Shown here: positions 1 through 8,765 of the stretch, one piece after another
Layout: the number at the start of each line of letters is the position of its first letter
Position numbering within the stretch: position 1 is the first letter of the stretch
Source of the DNA: Bacteroidales bacterium
Lineage (GTDB): Bacteria; Bacteroidota; Bacteroidia; Bacteroidales; JALTDM01
DNA: 17,050 nucleotides
Assembly (NCBI GenBank): GCA_027073875.1
Contig: JALTEO010000374.1
Span: 1-17,050 of the forward strand
Reading direction: 5' to 3'
The notes under the pieces: model-generated
The model's database searches: none
Seen by the model: the letters and a program-made list of their open reading frames with translations, nothing else
What the model was told of the DNA's origin: nothing
Translations under genes and position numbers: made by a program

Positions 1-3000
1 TTGAAGTGATATTTGCAACAACTGTCGTGTTTTCATTAATGGTAACTGAAGTGGTAGCAGAGCAACCATTATCATCTGATACGGTTACATAATATGTCCC
101 GGCTGATAAGTTCGTGGCTGTTTGTGTCGTCTGATCATTGGCATTATGATCCCATTGATAAGTATAGTCCCCCGAAACCGTGCCGCCACCTCCGGCAACT
201 GTGGCAGTACCATCGGAACCACCACTACAACTAACTATGGTTGAATCTGTAATAGTAGCAGTTACCGCTGTTGGTTCATTGATGGTAACTGAGGTTGTAT
301 CTGTACAATGATTATCATCGGAAACCGTAACATGAAAAGTTCCTGCACACAAATTAGAAGCTGTTGCTGAAGTTTGTGATCCGGGATCATCCCATGCATA
401 GGAATAACTTCCGGTTCCACCACCTCCGGCAACTGTTGCATCACCATTACAAACGCCATTACAAGTTGCATCATTAGAGCTGGAAATAGTTGCTGTAACT
501 GCAGGATTCTCATTAATTGTAACTGAATCTATTGCAGAGCAACTATGAGCATCAGATACTGTTACAAAATAAGTCCCGGCAGACAATCCTGTCGCTTTAT
601 CACTTGTTTGAGCAGGGCTCGTACTCCAATTATAATTATAGCTTCCGGTTCCACCACCGGCAGATACTGTTGCATCACCATCGGAGCCACCATTACATGT
701 GACATCCGTTGAGTCAGTAATGTTTGCAGTTACAGGTGTAGGTTCATCTATTGTTACAGATGTCGTAGCAGAACAATGATTATCATCAGATACTGTTACG
801 AAATAAGTCCCGGCAGGTAAATTTGTAGCTGTTTGATTTGTTTGATTATTAGCATTAGTATCCCATTGATAAGTATAGTCTCCGGAAACTGTACCACCGC
901 CTCCGGTAACTGTTGCATCACCATCAGAGCCACCATTACAACTAACATCCGTTGAGTCAGTAATGGTTGCAGTTACGGCTGTTGGCTCATTGATTGTAAC
1001 TATAGATGTATCTGAACAACCATTATCATCAGATACGGTTACTAAATAAGTCCCAGCAGCTAAGTTCGTGGCTGTTTGTGTTGTTTGACCATCTTGCCAA
1101 TGATAAGCATAATCTCCGGAAACTGTGCCGCCGGTAGCATGTACTGTTGCAGTACCATCAGAGCCACCATTACAACTAACATCCGTTGAGCTATAAATAG
1201 ATGCTGAAACTGCATCCGGTTGAGTTATCTCAACATTATCTGTTGATTTACAACCAACATTATCAGTTACCGTTACAGATATTGTTCCTGCACATAATCC
1301 TGTAGTTGTATCAGATAACGAAGAAGTGCCACTGGCTCCTCCCGTTCCACTTGACCAATTATAATCATACGGACCGGTTGTAGTTTCTGTTATTTGGGCA
1401 ATAGCTGACCCATTGCAATCACCATTACAGGTTACATTAGTACTTGAAGTTATTTCTACTGTAGGAGAGTTTGCATCTTTAATATTGATTGTTTCTAGAT
1501 AAGTACATGATGCGGCATCAGTAATAGTTACCGTATAACTTCCTGCCGGAACATTGGCAATAGTATCATGTGTTCCTCCGGTATTCCATGAATAAGTATA
1601 ACCAGGCGTTGCTCCGGAAACACTTACTGAAGCATTTCCATCAGAGTGACCACAATTCGCATCATCATGGGACTGCGTAACAACAAATGAATCGGGTTGA
1701 TTAATTGTTACAGATGTTGTAGCAGTACAATTATTACCATCAGTAACAGTAACATTATATGTACCTGCACAAAGATTTGAGGCAGTTGCTGTATTTTGTG
1801 CATTAGGATCATCCCACAAATAGCTATAACTTCCGGTCCCGCCACCGCCGGTAACTGTTGCATCTCCGTCACAAAGTCCGTAACAACTAACATCCGTTGA
1901 ATCAGTAATAGTTGCTGTAACTGCATCATTCTGATTGATTGTAACTGAAGTTGTTGCAGAGCAACCATGAGCATCAGATACGGTTACCGAATAAGTCCCT
2001 GCAGACAGTCCTGTTGCTGTTTGTGTTGTCTGATCATTGGCATTATGATCCCATAAATAACTATAACTTCCGGTCCCGCCTCCGCCGGTAACTGTGGCAG
2101 AGCCATCGGAACCACCATTACATGTAACATCCTTTGAGTCAGTAATGTTTGCAGTTACAGGTGTAGGTTCATATATTGTAACTGAGGTTGTATCTGTACA
2201 ATGATTATCATCAGATACCGTAACATGAAAAGTGCCTGCACACAAATTAGAAGCTGTTGCTGAAGTTTGTGATCCGGGGTCATCCCATGCATAGGTATAA
2301 CTTCCGGTTCCGCCTCCGCCGGCAACTGTTGCATCGCCATCGCAAGCACCATTACAGCTTGTACTATCTGAATTAGTTATCGTTGCTGTAACCGCATCAT
2401 TCTCACTAATTGTAACTGAAGTTGTTGCAGAGCAACCATGAGCATCAGATACGGTTACCGAATAAGTCCCTGCAGACAGTCCTGTTGCTGTTTGTGTTGT
2501 CTGATCATTGGCATTATGATCCCATAAATAACTATAACTTCCGGTCCCGCCTCCGCCGGTAACTGTGGCAGAGCCATCGGAACCACCATTACATGTAACA
2601 TCCTTTGAGTCAGTAATGTTTGCAGTTACAGGCGTAGGTTCATATATTGTAACTGATGTTATATCTGTACAATGATTATCATCAGATACCGTAACATGAA
2701 AAGTGCCTGCACACAAATTAGAAGCTGTTGCTGAAGTTTGTGATCCAGGGTCATCCCATGCATAGGTATAACTTCCGGTTCCGCCTCCGCCGGCAACTGT
2801 TGCATCACCATCGCAAGCACCATTACAGCTTGTACTATCTGAATTAGTTATCGTTGCTGTAACCGCTGAAGGATTATTCAGTGTAACATTATCAGTTGAT
2901 TCACAACCAACATTACTTGTTACAGTTACAGTATGTGTTCCGGCACATAAAGCTGTGGCTGTGGCTGTATCTTCACCATCATCCCAATGATAAGAATTAT

Positions 3001-3820
3001 TACTTGTATTGCTACTACTAGCCGTGGCTTGGCCGTTACATGCATCATGACATAATGGGTCAGCAATATTCGAAATAGTAATATCCGGATGTGGATAAAC
3101 GACCACTGTATTTTTCGCTGTATCAGCACAAGTACCATCGGTAAGAATAAGTGTTACGGTAAAAGTACCATCTGAACCGTAAGAATTGTTTGAGGTAACA
3201 CCATTATCTGTATTTCCATCACCAAAATCCCATGAATAATTAGGGCTGTTGCTTGTTGTACTACCTGACGCATCAAAATCAAACGAATTACCATTTAAAC
3301 ATTGATTAGATGACTGCGTAAATGATGCGGTTACACTTCCTGTATCAGTGATTGTAGTAGAACCACTGGCTACACAATCATGAGCATCGGTTACCGTAAC
3401 GCCATATGTGCCTTTTGATAAATTTGCTATTGTATATGGACTATCTTGATTTTGTGCGTCTCCTCCGGGATTCCAATCAATATCATAAGGTGATACTCCA
3501 TTAGAAATATCAACAGTAATCGATCCTTTTGAAGCACCACAAGCATCATTATGTGGCGTTAGCGTCAAGCTCACTGCCGGTGGCTCATTTACAACAATTG
3601 TAGCTGTGTTTGTACACCCCCCATCATCTGTGATGGTAACCGTATATGTCCCTGCAGTTAATCCTGTAATTGAATTTGTTTTACTATCAGTATTATCTGT
3701 ATGCTCTCCGTTAGACCATTTATAAGTAAAAGGGTTCTTATCTCCTGAAATAGTAACAGTTGCCGCTCCATTATTCCCACCATTACAAGTAACATCTGTT
3801 GAGTCAGTTGAAACGATATC
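1..3820 (-). repeat. Coding array of SprB-type modules
   Basis: Fifteen complete modules of roughly 70-80 residues plus the start of a sixteenth are visible. The typical pattern is VTATITDSTDVSCNGG, SDGxATV, a Gly-rich turn (GGGGTGSY), YxWD, a Gln/Thr stretch, then LxAGTYxVTVSDxxGC and SVTINEP. This matches the SprB repeat family known from Flavobacterium gliding adhesins. One PKD domain interrupts the array after module two. The first modules are the most divergent. Those nearer the left edge are more alike, which suggests the array grew by internal duplication. Confidence 0.9.
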
Positions 3821-5458
3821 CACTCCAACAACATTTATTGTAATGCTAGTATCATAACTACATCCCAAATTGTCATATACTGTATAGGTATAAGTTTTAT
3901 CCCCTGTGGTTGCCGGACATGCAAGAGTTGTATCTGCATTATCACTATTGGCAACGCCTTCGCCTGTCCATGATACCGAATCAATTACAGGAGTAAAACC
4001 CCATAAATTATGATAAAGTGATGAATCAAAGGCAATACTCCAAGAGAAAACATAACCGTTATCTTGAGCCTGGTGGTCAGTAACTGTAATAGTCCATGTC
4101 CCATTCAAATCACAACCATTAAGATCACTCCAATCACCATTTGCTTGATATGAACCTGCCTGAGCCTGATATATCCCATCACTTTCATGACCTTCTGCAT
4201 CTACATAATCTATTTTAACCCAATTACTGTCATCATCAAGATAACCATTGGTAGAAGTTGGTTCAAAACAATAATCATAACCTGTACCTGGATCATGGAT
4301 ATCTGTACTATCATCTACAGGTAAACCTGCAGCAATAGGTTCTCCTAATATTGTTCCACCTCCATCATTAGAGTGATGGAAAAGGTTCATTTCTTCACCG
4401 GTTGGACAAGTAATATTTATCTCTAAATCTCCCATGTATGAATGTTCCATATTCAGACATATAGATAGTATATCACTTGTTGCATCTGTAATTGTTTGTC
4501 CCGGATCAAAATCGTCAATTTCTAGATCAGTAGTATATGAAACACCATCACCATCAGGTAAGAATGTTGTATCTGTTAATTGATTAGTAGGAGTTTTCTG
4601 CCATGGTGTAGGTGTTACAACACCATTTAAACTCGTACAACTGCTTGCACAAATAGTATCGTCAGATATATTTGTCCCTGCAAATACAGGAGTTGTTGAC
4701 ACCCTGACTCTTATTCCTAAGGAATTTGTACTAACACAGTTATTATTATCTATTATATGCAAATCAATATCATACCCACCCTCTTTTGGGAAAGTATGTG
4801 TTACTGTTTGTCCTGTATCTGTTGTACCATCATCAAAATCCCACACAAAGGTAGAAGTAGCATCAGATTGATGGTAACGCGTATCATTTTCCGGATAATC
4901 TCCATGAGCAGTAAATGTAACAGCATCTCCCTGACAGATATCTATGTATCCTGTATCATCGGCAGGTGTACTGCCATCCCAAACAACTTGAATAAGTTGG
5001 CATGGATAGGTACAAAAAATTGTTGCTGCCCAACCGGTATCAGGAGATGAGCCACCAAAGATACCACCACCATCTGATTGCCAGTGAAAGGTTAAACAAG
5101 AAGATCCATCTATACTAGCAAGAGTTCCTATCTGAAGATGTCCCCAATAAACATCCATCAAACTATCTGGATTTTGGTCTGAGGTACCATTGTAAACAGC
5201 TAAAGAATCAGCTGAAGCATCTGATTTAAAATAGTCAAAATCTACATTAATAACTCTATCTGAATCGGCACAAATTGTAACAGTGTAATCTTCACCATCA
5301 CCATACTTACCATCAGGTCCTCCACTATCATAAAACACACCACTACATTGTGTATATGTATTACCATCAGCATCAGAATTAAGAAGAATCGTATCTTGTT
5401 GTGAAAAAGAAAAAATGTATAAAAATACAAATGTAATAAGTAATAATATTTTTTTCAT
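1..5458 (-). CDS. Giant SprB-like surface adhesin, 3' end outside the window
   Basis: This frame has no stop from the ATG at 5458 to the left edge (1,819 complete codons), so the C-terminus is missing. Visible order: signal peptide (about 1-20, hydrophobic core ILLLITFVFLYIF, ending FSQ); CUB-like domain (about 35-150); PKD domain (about 160-253, WDFDDG near 206-211); P-domain-like beta region (about 315-480, ending in GTWTITVTD and WSIAF); Ig-like stretch (about 490-543); then SprB-type modules from about 547, with one further PKD domain (WDFGDG) between the second and third. The protein is rich in Thr, Ser and Asp. SprB-family proteins are T9SS-secreted adhesins, classically for gliding; a type B CTD is expected beyond the edge (inference). 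The start lies 26 bases after the stop of the gene upstream, with no room for a clear promoter, so it is probably co-transcribed with the sigma factor gene. Its role could also be substrate or cell-cell adhesion without gliding. Confidence 0.93.
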   Translation of the reverse strand, partial: MKKILLLITFVFLYIFSFSQQDTILLNSDADGNTYTQCSGVFYDSGGPDGKYGDGEDYTVTICADSDRVINVDFDYFKSDASADSLAVYNGTSDQNPDSLMDVYWGHLQIGTLASIDGSSCLTFHWQSDGGGIFGGSSPDTGWAATIFCTYPCQLIQVVWDGSTPADDTGYIDICQGDAVTFTAHGDYPENDTRYHQSDATSTFVWDFDDGTTDTGQTVTHTFPKEGGYDIDLHIIDNNNCVSTNSLGIRVRVSTTPVFAGTNISDDTICASSCTSLNGVVTPTPWQKTPTNQLTDTTFLPDGDGVSYTTDLEIDDFDPGQTITDATSDILSICLNMEHSYMGDLEINITCPTGEEMNLFHHSNDGGGTILGEPIAAGLPVDDSTDIHDPGTGYDYCFEPTSTNGYLDDDSNWVKIDYVDAEGHESDGIYQAQAGSYQANGDWSDLNGCDLNGTWTITVTDHQAQDNGYVFSWSIAFDSSLYHNLWGFTPVIDSVSWTGEGVANSDNADTTLACPATTGDKTYTYTVYDNLGCSYDTSITINVVGVDIVSTDSTDVTCNGGNNGAATVTISGDKNPFTYKWSNGEHTDNTDSKTNSITGLTAGTYTVTITDDGGCTNTATIVVNEPPAVSLTLTPHNDACGASKGSITVDISNGVSPYDIDWNPGGDAQNQDSPYTIANLSKGTYGVTVTDAHDCVASGSTTITDTGSVTASFTQSSNQCLNGNSFDFDASGSTTSNSPNYSWDFGDGNTDNGVTSNNSYGSDGTFTVTLILTDGTCADTAKNTVVVYPHPDITISNIADPLCHDACNGQATASSSNTSNNSYHWDDGEDTATATALCAGTHTVTVTSNVGCESTDNVTLNNPSAVTATITNSDSTSCNGACDGDATVAGGGGTGSYTYAWDDPGSQTSATASNLCAGTFHVTVSDDNHCTDITSVTIYEPTPVTANITDSKDVTCNGGSDGSATVTGGGGTGSYSYLWDHNANDQTTQTATGLSAGTYSVTVSDAHGCSATTSVTISENDAVTATITNSDSTSCNGACDGDATVAGGGGTGSYTYAWDDPGSQTSATASNLCAGTFHVTVSDDNHCTDTTSVTIYEPTPVTANITDSKDVTCNGGSDGSATVTGGGGTGSYSYLWDHNANDQTTQTATGLSAGTYSVTVSDAHGCSATTSVTINQNDAVTATITDSTDVSCYGLCDGDATVTGGGGTGSYSYLWDDPNAQNTATASNLCAGTYNVTVTDGNNCTATTSVTINQPDSFVVTQSHDDANCGHSDGNASVSVSGATPGYTYSWNTGGTHDTIANVPAGSYTVTITDAASCTYLETINIKDANSPTVEITSSTNVTCNGDCNGSAIAQITETTTGPYDYNWSSGTGGASGTSSLSDTTTGLCAGTISVTVTDNVGCKSTDNVEITQPDAVSASIYSSTDVSCNGGSDGTATVHATGGTVSGDYAYHWQDGQTTQTATNLAAGTYLVTVSDDNGCSDTSIVTINEPTAVTATITDSTDVSCNGGSDGDATVTGGGGTVSGDYTYQWDTNANNQTNQTATNLPAGTYFVTVSDDNHCSATTSVTIDEPTPVTANITDSTDVTCNGGSDGDATVSAGGGTGSYNYNWSTSPAQTSDKATGLSAGTYFVTVSDAHSCSAIDSVTINENPAVTATISSSNDATCNGVCNGDATVAGGGGTGSYSYAWDDPGSQTSATASNLCAGTFHVTVSDDNHCTDTTSVTINEPTAVTATITDSTIVSCSGGSDGTATVAGGGGTVSGDYTYQWDHNANDQTTQTATNLSAGTYYVTVSDDNGCSATTSVTINENTTVVANITS
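1938..2866 (-). repeat. Recent 471-bp tandem duplication inside the adhesin gene
   Basis: Bases 1938-2395 and 2409-2866 align without gaps at an offset of 471 bases (157 codons) and differ at only 5 of 458 positions by direct comparison. Each copy encodes two modules, one of the four-cysteine class and one of the two-cysteine class. The offset is a multiple of three, so the frame is kept. A less similar relative of part of the unit lies at about 268-470. Confidence 0.95.
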
Positions 5459-5484
5459 AATATTTGTGTTTTTATTTATATATA

Positions 5485-6699
5485 CTAGTTTTTTATTAGT
5501 TTTACTTGTCCCGATTTTTCCACCGGTTTATTATTTTTATATTGATATACCATTTTCCATAGATAAATACCTGATTTCGGATCATTTCCATTTATTCTCC
5601 CGTCCCACCCCATTTCAGGATTAGTAGAAGTATAAACGGCTTTTCCTAATTGGTCAAAGATAAGTATTTTATACGAATCAGGCAAATGGCTAAACACGGG
5701 TTTAAATTCATCGTTTTGCTTGTCGCCATTAGGGGTAAAAGCAGTTGGTAAGAATATTTTGATTTCAGGATAAACAGAAATTTGCTTTGTTAAAGTATCT
5801 TTACAACCCTTATTAATAGCCAAAAGTAACACCTTGTGATTGCCCTCTTTCATTAAAATTTGCGGTGATAAATCAGTGCTTACAACATAGCCGTCTAAAA
5901 GCCATTGACATTGTTCAAAACTTGTTGATAAATTTTTTAATTGGACTTCTTTGCCTTGAATATATTGATAGGAAAAATCGGCTTTAGGTTTTTTGTCAAC
6001 ACAAATAAAATTCTTTTTTATCTTCTTATTTGATTTGTTCCCGGAAAAATATTTTATTGTCAAGCTTACAGAAAATGTGCCTGTATTATTATAATGGTGT
6101 ACCGGCATTTCTTCGGTTGAAAAATTGCCATCGCCAAAATCCCAAATATAAATAATATTATCGTTTACTTCTTTCGGCGTAAACTGTACAGTTAAATTAC
6201 CACATCCTTGCGTTTTATCCACAGAGAAATCAGCAGAAACTAAATTTTGAGCCGGCTGCCGCATTGTATTTTCAACAACACTGTTGTTGGTATCATTAGA
6301 ATTCTTAAGATTGGTTACTGTGTTATTGGTATTGACAATATTATTCTGATTATTATTTTTAACAACACTTTGCTTATCATGTTTGCCTACAGATGATTTC
6401 GGGGATTCTTTGTTAATTTCCTTTTCTTGATTTTTTTGGCTATTAGGTTCCACTTTTTTAGTTACTACAAGGTTTTTTGTTTGGTTGTTAATCTTAACAA
6501 TATTTTTATTTTGAACCGGTTGATGTATAAAATGGTAACCGATTAATCCGGCAACTAAAATTGCAACAACAAACGAAGAATATCTTATCCGCTTTATTGT
6601 TTTAAAACGACGGTATTTTTTATGGAACGAATCCCAGTCATTTTGCGGAGAAAATTCTCCTTCGTTAATATTGTTTCGTACTGTTTCTCTCCAGTCCAT
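5485..6699 (-). CDS. Membrane-anchored PKD protein with T9SS type B C-terminal domain; anti-sigma-like position
   Basis: 404 residues from the ATG at 6699, two bases after the sigma factor's stop (TGAAAATG); a TTG at 6705 would add two residues and overlap by 4 bases. Residues 1-40 are polar and basic near the end (KKYRRFKTIKRIR). Residues 41-58 form one hydrophobic helix. About 60-150 is an Asn/Lys/Gln/Thr-rich, probably disordered linker. A PKD domain follows (about 154-236, WDFGDG at 186-191), then a second Ig/PKD-like domain (238-310), and a type B CTD (315-404: FLPTAFTPNGD, then IFDQLGKAVY and WDGRINGN). A short cytoplasmic N-terminus plus one helix, directly behind an ECF sigma gene, is the usual layout of Bacteroidota anti-sigma factors (known pattern); the CTD is known as a T9SS signal. 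Combining them is unusual. The helix lacks an obvious signal-peptidase site but could still be a long-N-region signal peptide. Anti-sigma activity is inferred. Confidence 0.93.
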   Translation of the reverse strand: MDWRETVRNNINEGEFSPQNDWDSFHKKYRRFKTIKRIRYSSFVVAILVAGLIGYHFIHQPVQNKNIVKINNQTKNLVVTKKVEPNSQKNQEKEINKESPKSSVGKHDKQSVVKNNNQNNIVNTNNTVTNLKNSNDTNNSVVENTMRQPAQNLVSADFSVDKTQGCGNLTVQFTPKEVNDNIIYIWDFGDGNFSTEEMPVHHYNNTGTFSVSLTIKYFSGNKSNKKIKKNFICVDKKPKADFSYQYIQGKEVQLKNLSTSFEQCQWLLDGYVVSTDLSPQILMKEGNHKVLLLAINKGCKDTLTKQISVYPEIKIFLPTAFTPNGDKQNDEFKPVFSHLPDSYKILIFDQLGKAVYTSTNPEMGWDGRINGNDPKSGIYLWKMVYQYKNNKPVEKSGQVKLIKN

Positions 6700-6701
6700 T
6701 T

Positions 6702-7283
6702 TCAATCTGTTTTATTTGGATATTTTTGATAATATAATTCTCTTAATTTCTGCTTTGCCTTCGACAAATTTGACTTAGAAGTACCTTCACTGATGCCTAA
6801 AAACTCTGCTATCTCCTTATGTGTAAAATCCTCCATTACATATAAATTAAAAACCATTTTATAGGCATATGGTAATTTTTTGATTAAATTTAAAAGGATT
6901 TCCGCTTTAACCCTTGTAAATTCATCTTCAAATTTCCGGTCTGTCACATTTGTGCTTTCGGCTCTGTAATCCAAGTCATCGGAAGATAACATTTTATTTT
7001 TCCGTCGTAAATAATCCAACATATTATTCAGGATTATTCTTCGCACCCAACCTTCAAACGAGCCGGTATGTTGGTATTTTCTCAAGCTGTCAAACACTTT
7101 AATCATACCGTCGTGCATCAGGTCGCGGGCTTCGTCCATATCGTTCACATAGCGATAGCACAGATAAAGCATTTTACCGGACATAGTCTCATAAAGAACT
7201 CGTTGAGCAACAACACTTCCCTTCCTGCTTTCTTCAATCAGACGATAGACATCATCACGGTTTGATAAGTCCCAATTTTTCAT
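6702..7283 (-). CDS. ECF (group 4) sigma-70 family RNA polymerase sigma factor
   Basis: 193 residues. Region 2 spans about 23-95 (DEARDLMHDGMIKVFDSLRKY, then GSFEGWVRRIILNNMLDYLRR, the usual Bacteroidota form). Region 4 spans about 128-183, with a helix-turn-helix at FTHKEIAEFLGISEGTSKS. No extra N- or C-terminal domain is present, so it is a minimal ECF factor that would bind core polymerase and recognise its own promoter class. The gene starts 46 bases after the stop of the phosphomannomutase gene. It is followed, two bases after its stop, by the membrane CTD protein, which indicates translational coupling and a sigma/regulator pair. ECF factors of this phylum include SigP of Porphyromonas gingivalis, which controls T9SS genes; whether this is an orthologue cannot be judged here. 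A plausible regulon is adhesin and secretion genes (inference). Confidence 0.95.
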   Translation of the reverse strand: MKNWDLSNRDDVYRLIEESRKGSVVAQRVLYETMSGKMLYLCYRYVNDMDEARDLMHDGMIKVFDSLRKYQHTGSFEGWVRRIILNNMLDYLRRKNKMLSSDDLDYRAESTNVTDRKFEDEFTRVKAEILLNLIKKLPYAYKMVFNLYVMEDFTHKEIAEFLGISEGTSKSNLSKAKQKLRELYYQKYPNKTD

Positions 7284-7329
7284 TGCTTGTTAATTTGACG
7301 AATGGGTTTCAAAAAGGTTGCTATTTTTT

Positions 7330-8682
7330 TTAAGAAAACTTTTTAACAAGATTTTCAACAGCATGCACTTTATCATTTAAAAGCACTTTATCCCTTGCCT
7401 CTACCAACAATCTTAAGTAAGGTTCAGTATTTGACGGACGAATATTAAACCACCAGTCGGCAAATTCAATCCGGTAACCATCAAAATCATAAACAGCCAG
7501 CGGTTTTTCTTTTTCCGTAAAAAAAGTCTTCACAGCTTCCATTGCTTCTTGTTTTTGAGCTATTTTAAAATTTATCTCTCCCGAATTGGCATACGAAGTG
7601 ATATCATCAATCAATTTCGATACGGTTTTACCTTTCTTCTTCATTTCTTGAACCACATCAAGAATGATTAGTGATGCTAAAATTCCCGAATCGGAATAAA
7701 AAAAATCTTTAAAATAATAATGACCTGCCAGTTCGCCACCATAGAGTCCGTCAATTTCCCGTAATCTTGGTGCGGCGTGTGCCCGTCCTACTTTCCACAT
7801 TGCCACTTCTACGCCTGACCACTGCGACAAATATTCCTTTACTGATTTAGATGTACGGATATCCTGTAACACTTTTGCTTCCGGTTTTTTTGACAAAAAA
7901 TAATGTCCCATTAAAGCAATCATCAAATCAGGGGAAATAAACCGTCCTTTTTCATCAACAAACATCACCCGATCAGCATCACCATCGTAAATAATTCCCA
8001 AATCGGCATTTACCTCCAAAACTTTTTTCTGCAACTGAACAATATTGTCAGGATTCAACGGATTTGGATCATGATTGGGAAATGAACCGTCCAATTCCAC
8101 ATTGATATATGTTGGATTTTCGCCTAATAAATTCTCAACAAATAGTCCTGCCATCCCATTAGAAGCATCTATAACCACATTCAAGTTACTTATATCAGGC
8201 AAATACGACCTTAAAAAATCTTCGTATGATTGATGCTTGTCAAAAGGGATAATTTTACCTTTTTTTTCAGCGGGCTCCACCCTATTGTTCAATACCATTT
8301 TCTCCAATTCATTTAATCCCGTATCGTAACCCACCGGCAAAGCATTTGACTTTGAAATTTTCATTCCGTTGTGTTCTCGCGGATTGTGTGAAGCAGTAAT
8401 CATTACCGAGCCATCAAAACCTTCTTTGGCAGTCAAGAAATAAACCATCGGTGTAGTTGCCAAGCCGGCATCATATACATCCACACCTGCATCGGTAATA
8501 CCGGAGACCAATAGTTCAAATATCTCATCGGAAGAAATACGCACATCGCGTCCGACAAGGATTTTATCTACTTTCAATAACTTAGGTAGAAAAAAACCAA
8601 TTTTATAGACATCTTTTTGATTAAAGTCTTCGCCATAAATGCCACGGATATCGTAAGAATGAAATGCTGCAATTTTTTCCAT
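7330..8682 (-). CDS. manB: Phosphomannomutase/phosphoglucomutase (alpha-D-phosphohexomutase family)
   Basis: 450 residues, the usual length. All four active-site motifs are present: the phosphoserine loop TASHNP (Ser98), the metal-binding loop DGDADR (233-238), the sugar-recognition loop GGELAGH (about 315-321, with Glu317), and the phosphate-binding loop RPSNTEP (415-421). The family interconverts mannose or glucose 6-phosphate and 1-phosphate in the cytoplasm and supplies nucleotide sugars for LPS, O-antigen and capsule. Sugar preference cannot be fixed from motifs, so the symbol is provisional; pgm/algC-type activity is equally possible. The ATG at 8682 is preceded by an unusual repeated A/T-rich tract. 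It lies downstream of mltG and upstream of the sigma factor gene on the same strand. Confidence 0.95.
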   Translation of the reverse strand: MEKIAAFHSYDIRGIYGEDFNQKDVYKIGFFLPKLLKVDKILVGRDVRISSDEIFELLVSGITDAGVDVYDAGLATTPMVYFLTAKEGFDGSVMITASHNPREHNGMKISKSNALPVGYDTGLNELEKMVLNNRVEPAEKKGKIIPFDKHQSYEDFLRSYLPDISNLNVVIDASNGMAGLFVENLLGENPTYINVELDGSFPNHDPNPLNPDNIVQLQKKVLEVNADLGIIYDGDADRVMFVDEKGRFISPDLMIALMGHYFLSKKPEAKVLQDIRTSKSVKEYLSQWSGVEVAMWKVGRAHAAPRLREIDGLYGGELAGHYYFKDFFYSDSGILASLIILDVVQEMKKKGKTVSKLIDDITSYANSGEINFKIAQKQEAMEAVKTFFTEKEKPLAVYDFDGYRIEFADWWFNIRPSNTEPYLRLLVEARDKVLLNDKVHAVENLVKKFS

Positions 8683-8690
8683 AGTTCCTT

Positions 8691-8757
8691 AGTTAAAAGT
8701 TTGTAAAGTTAAAAAGTTCATAAAGTAAAAAGTTGAAAGTTCATAAAGTTGAAAGTT
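8691..8757 (-). repeat. Degenerate AACTTT tract before the phosphomannomutase gene
   Basis: On the minus strand this stretch is built from about nine copies of AACTTT or close variants, separated by C, ATG, ACA or extra T. It fills nearly all of the 83-base gap between mltG and the next start codon. Similar short tracts are common between Bacteroidota genes. The function is unknown. Confidence 0.7.
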
Positions 8758-8765
8758 TTTTTAAC

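Noticed and set aside
1..3400. Regular repeats every 230-240 bases resembling a CRISPR or satellite array, and several short minus-strand frames within it.
   Set aside because: One uninterrupted reading frame from 5458 covers the region and the periodicity equals the protein modules. The short frames are other-frame shadows rich in Gln/Leu/Met that mirror the Thr/Ala codons.
4757..5050. A 97-codon plus-strand frame.
   Set aside because: It lies opposite the P-like and PKD part of the adhesin, has no recognisable features, and is explained as an antisense shadow.
7284..7329. GAAACC and CGTC on the minus strand before the sigma factor gene, suggesting an ECF autoregulated promoter.
   Set aside because: The two boxes are only 4 bases apart, against the roughly 16 needed, so they cannot act as -35 and -10 elements.
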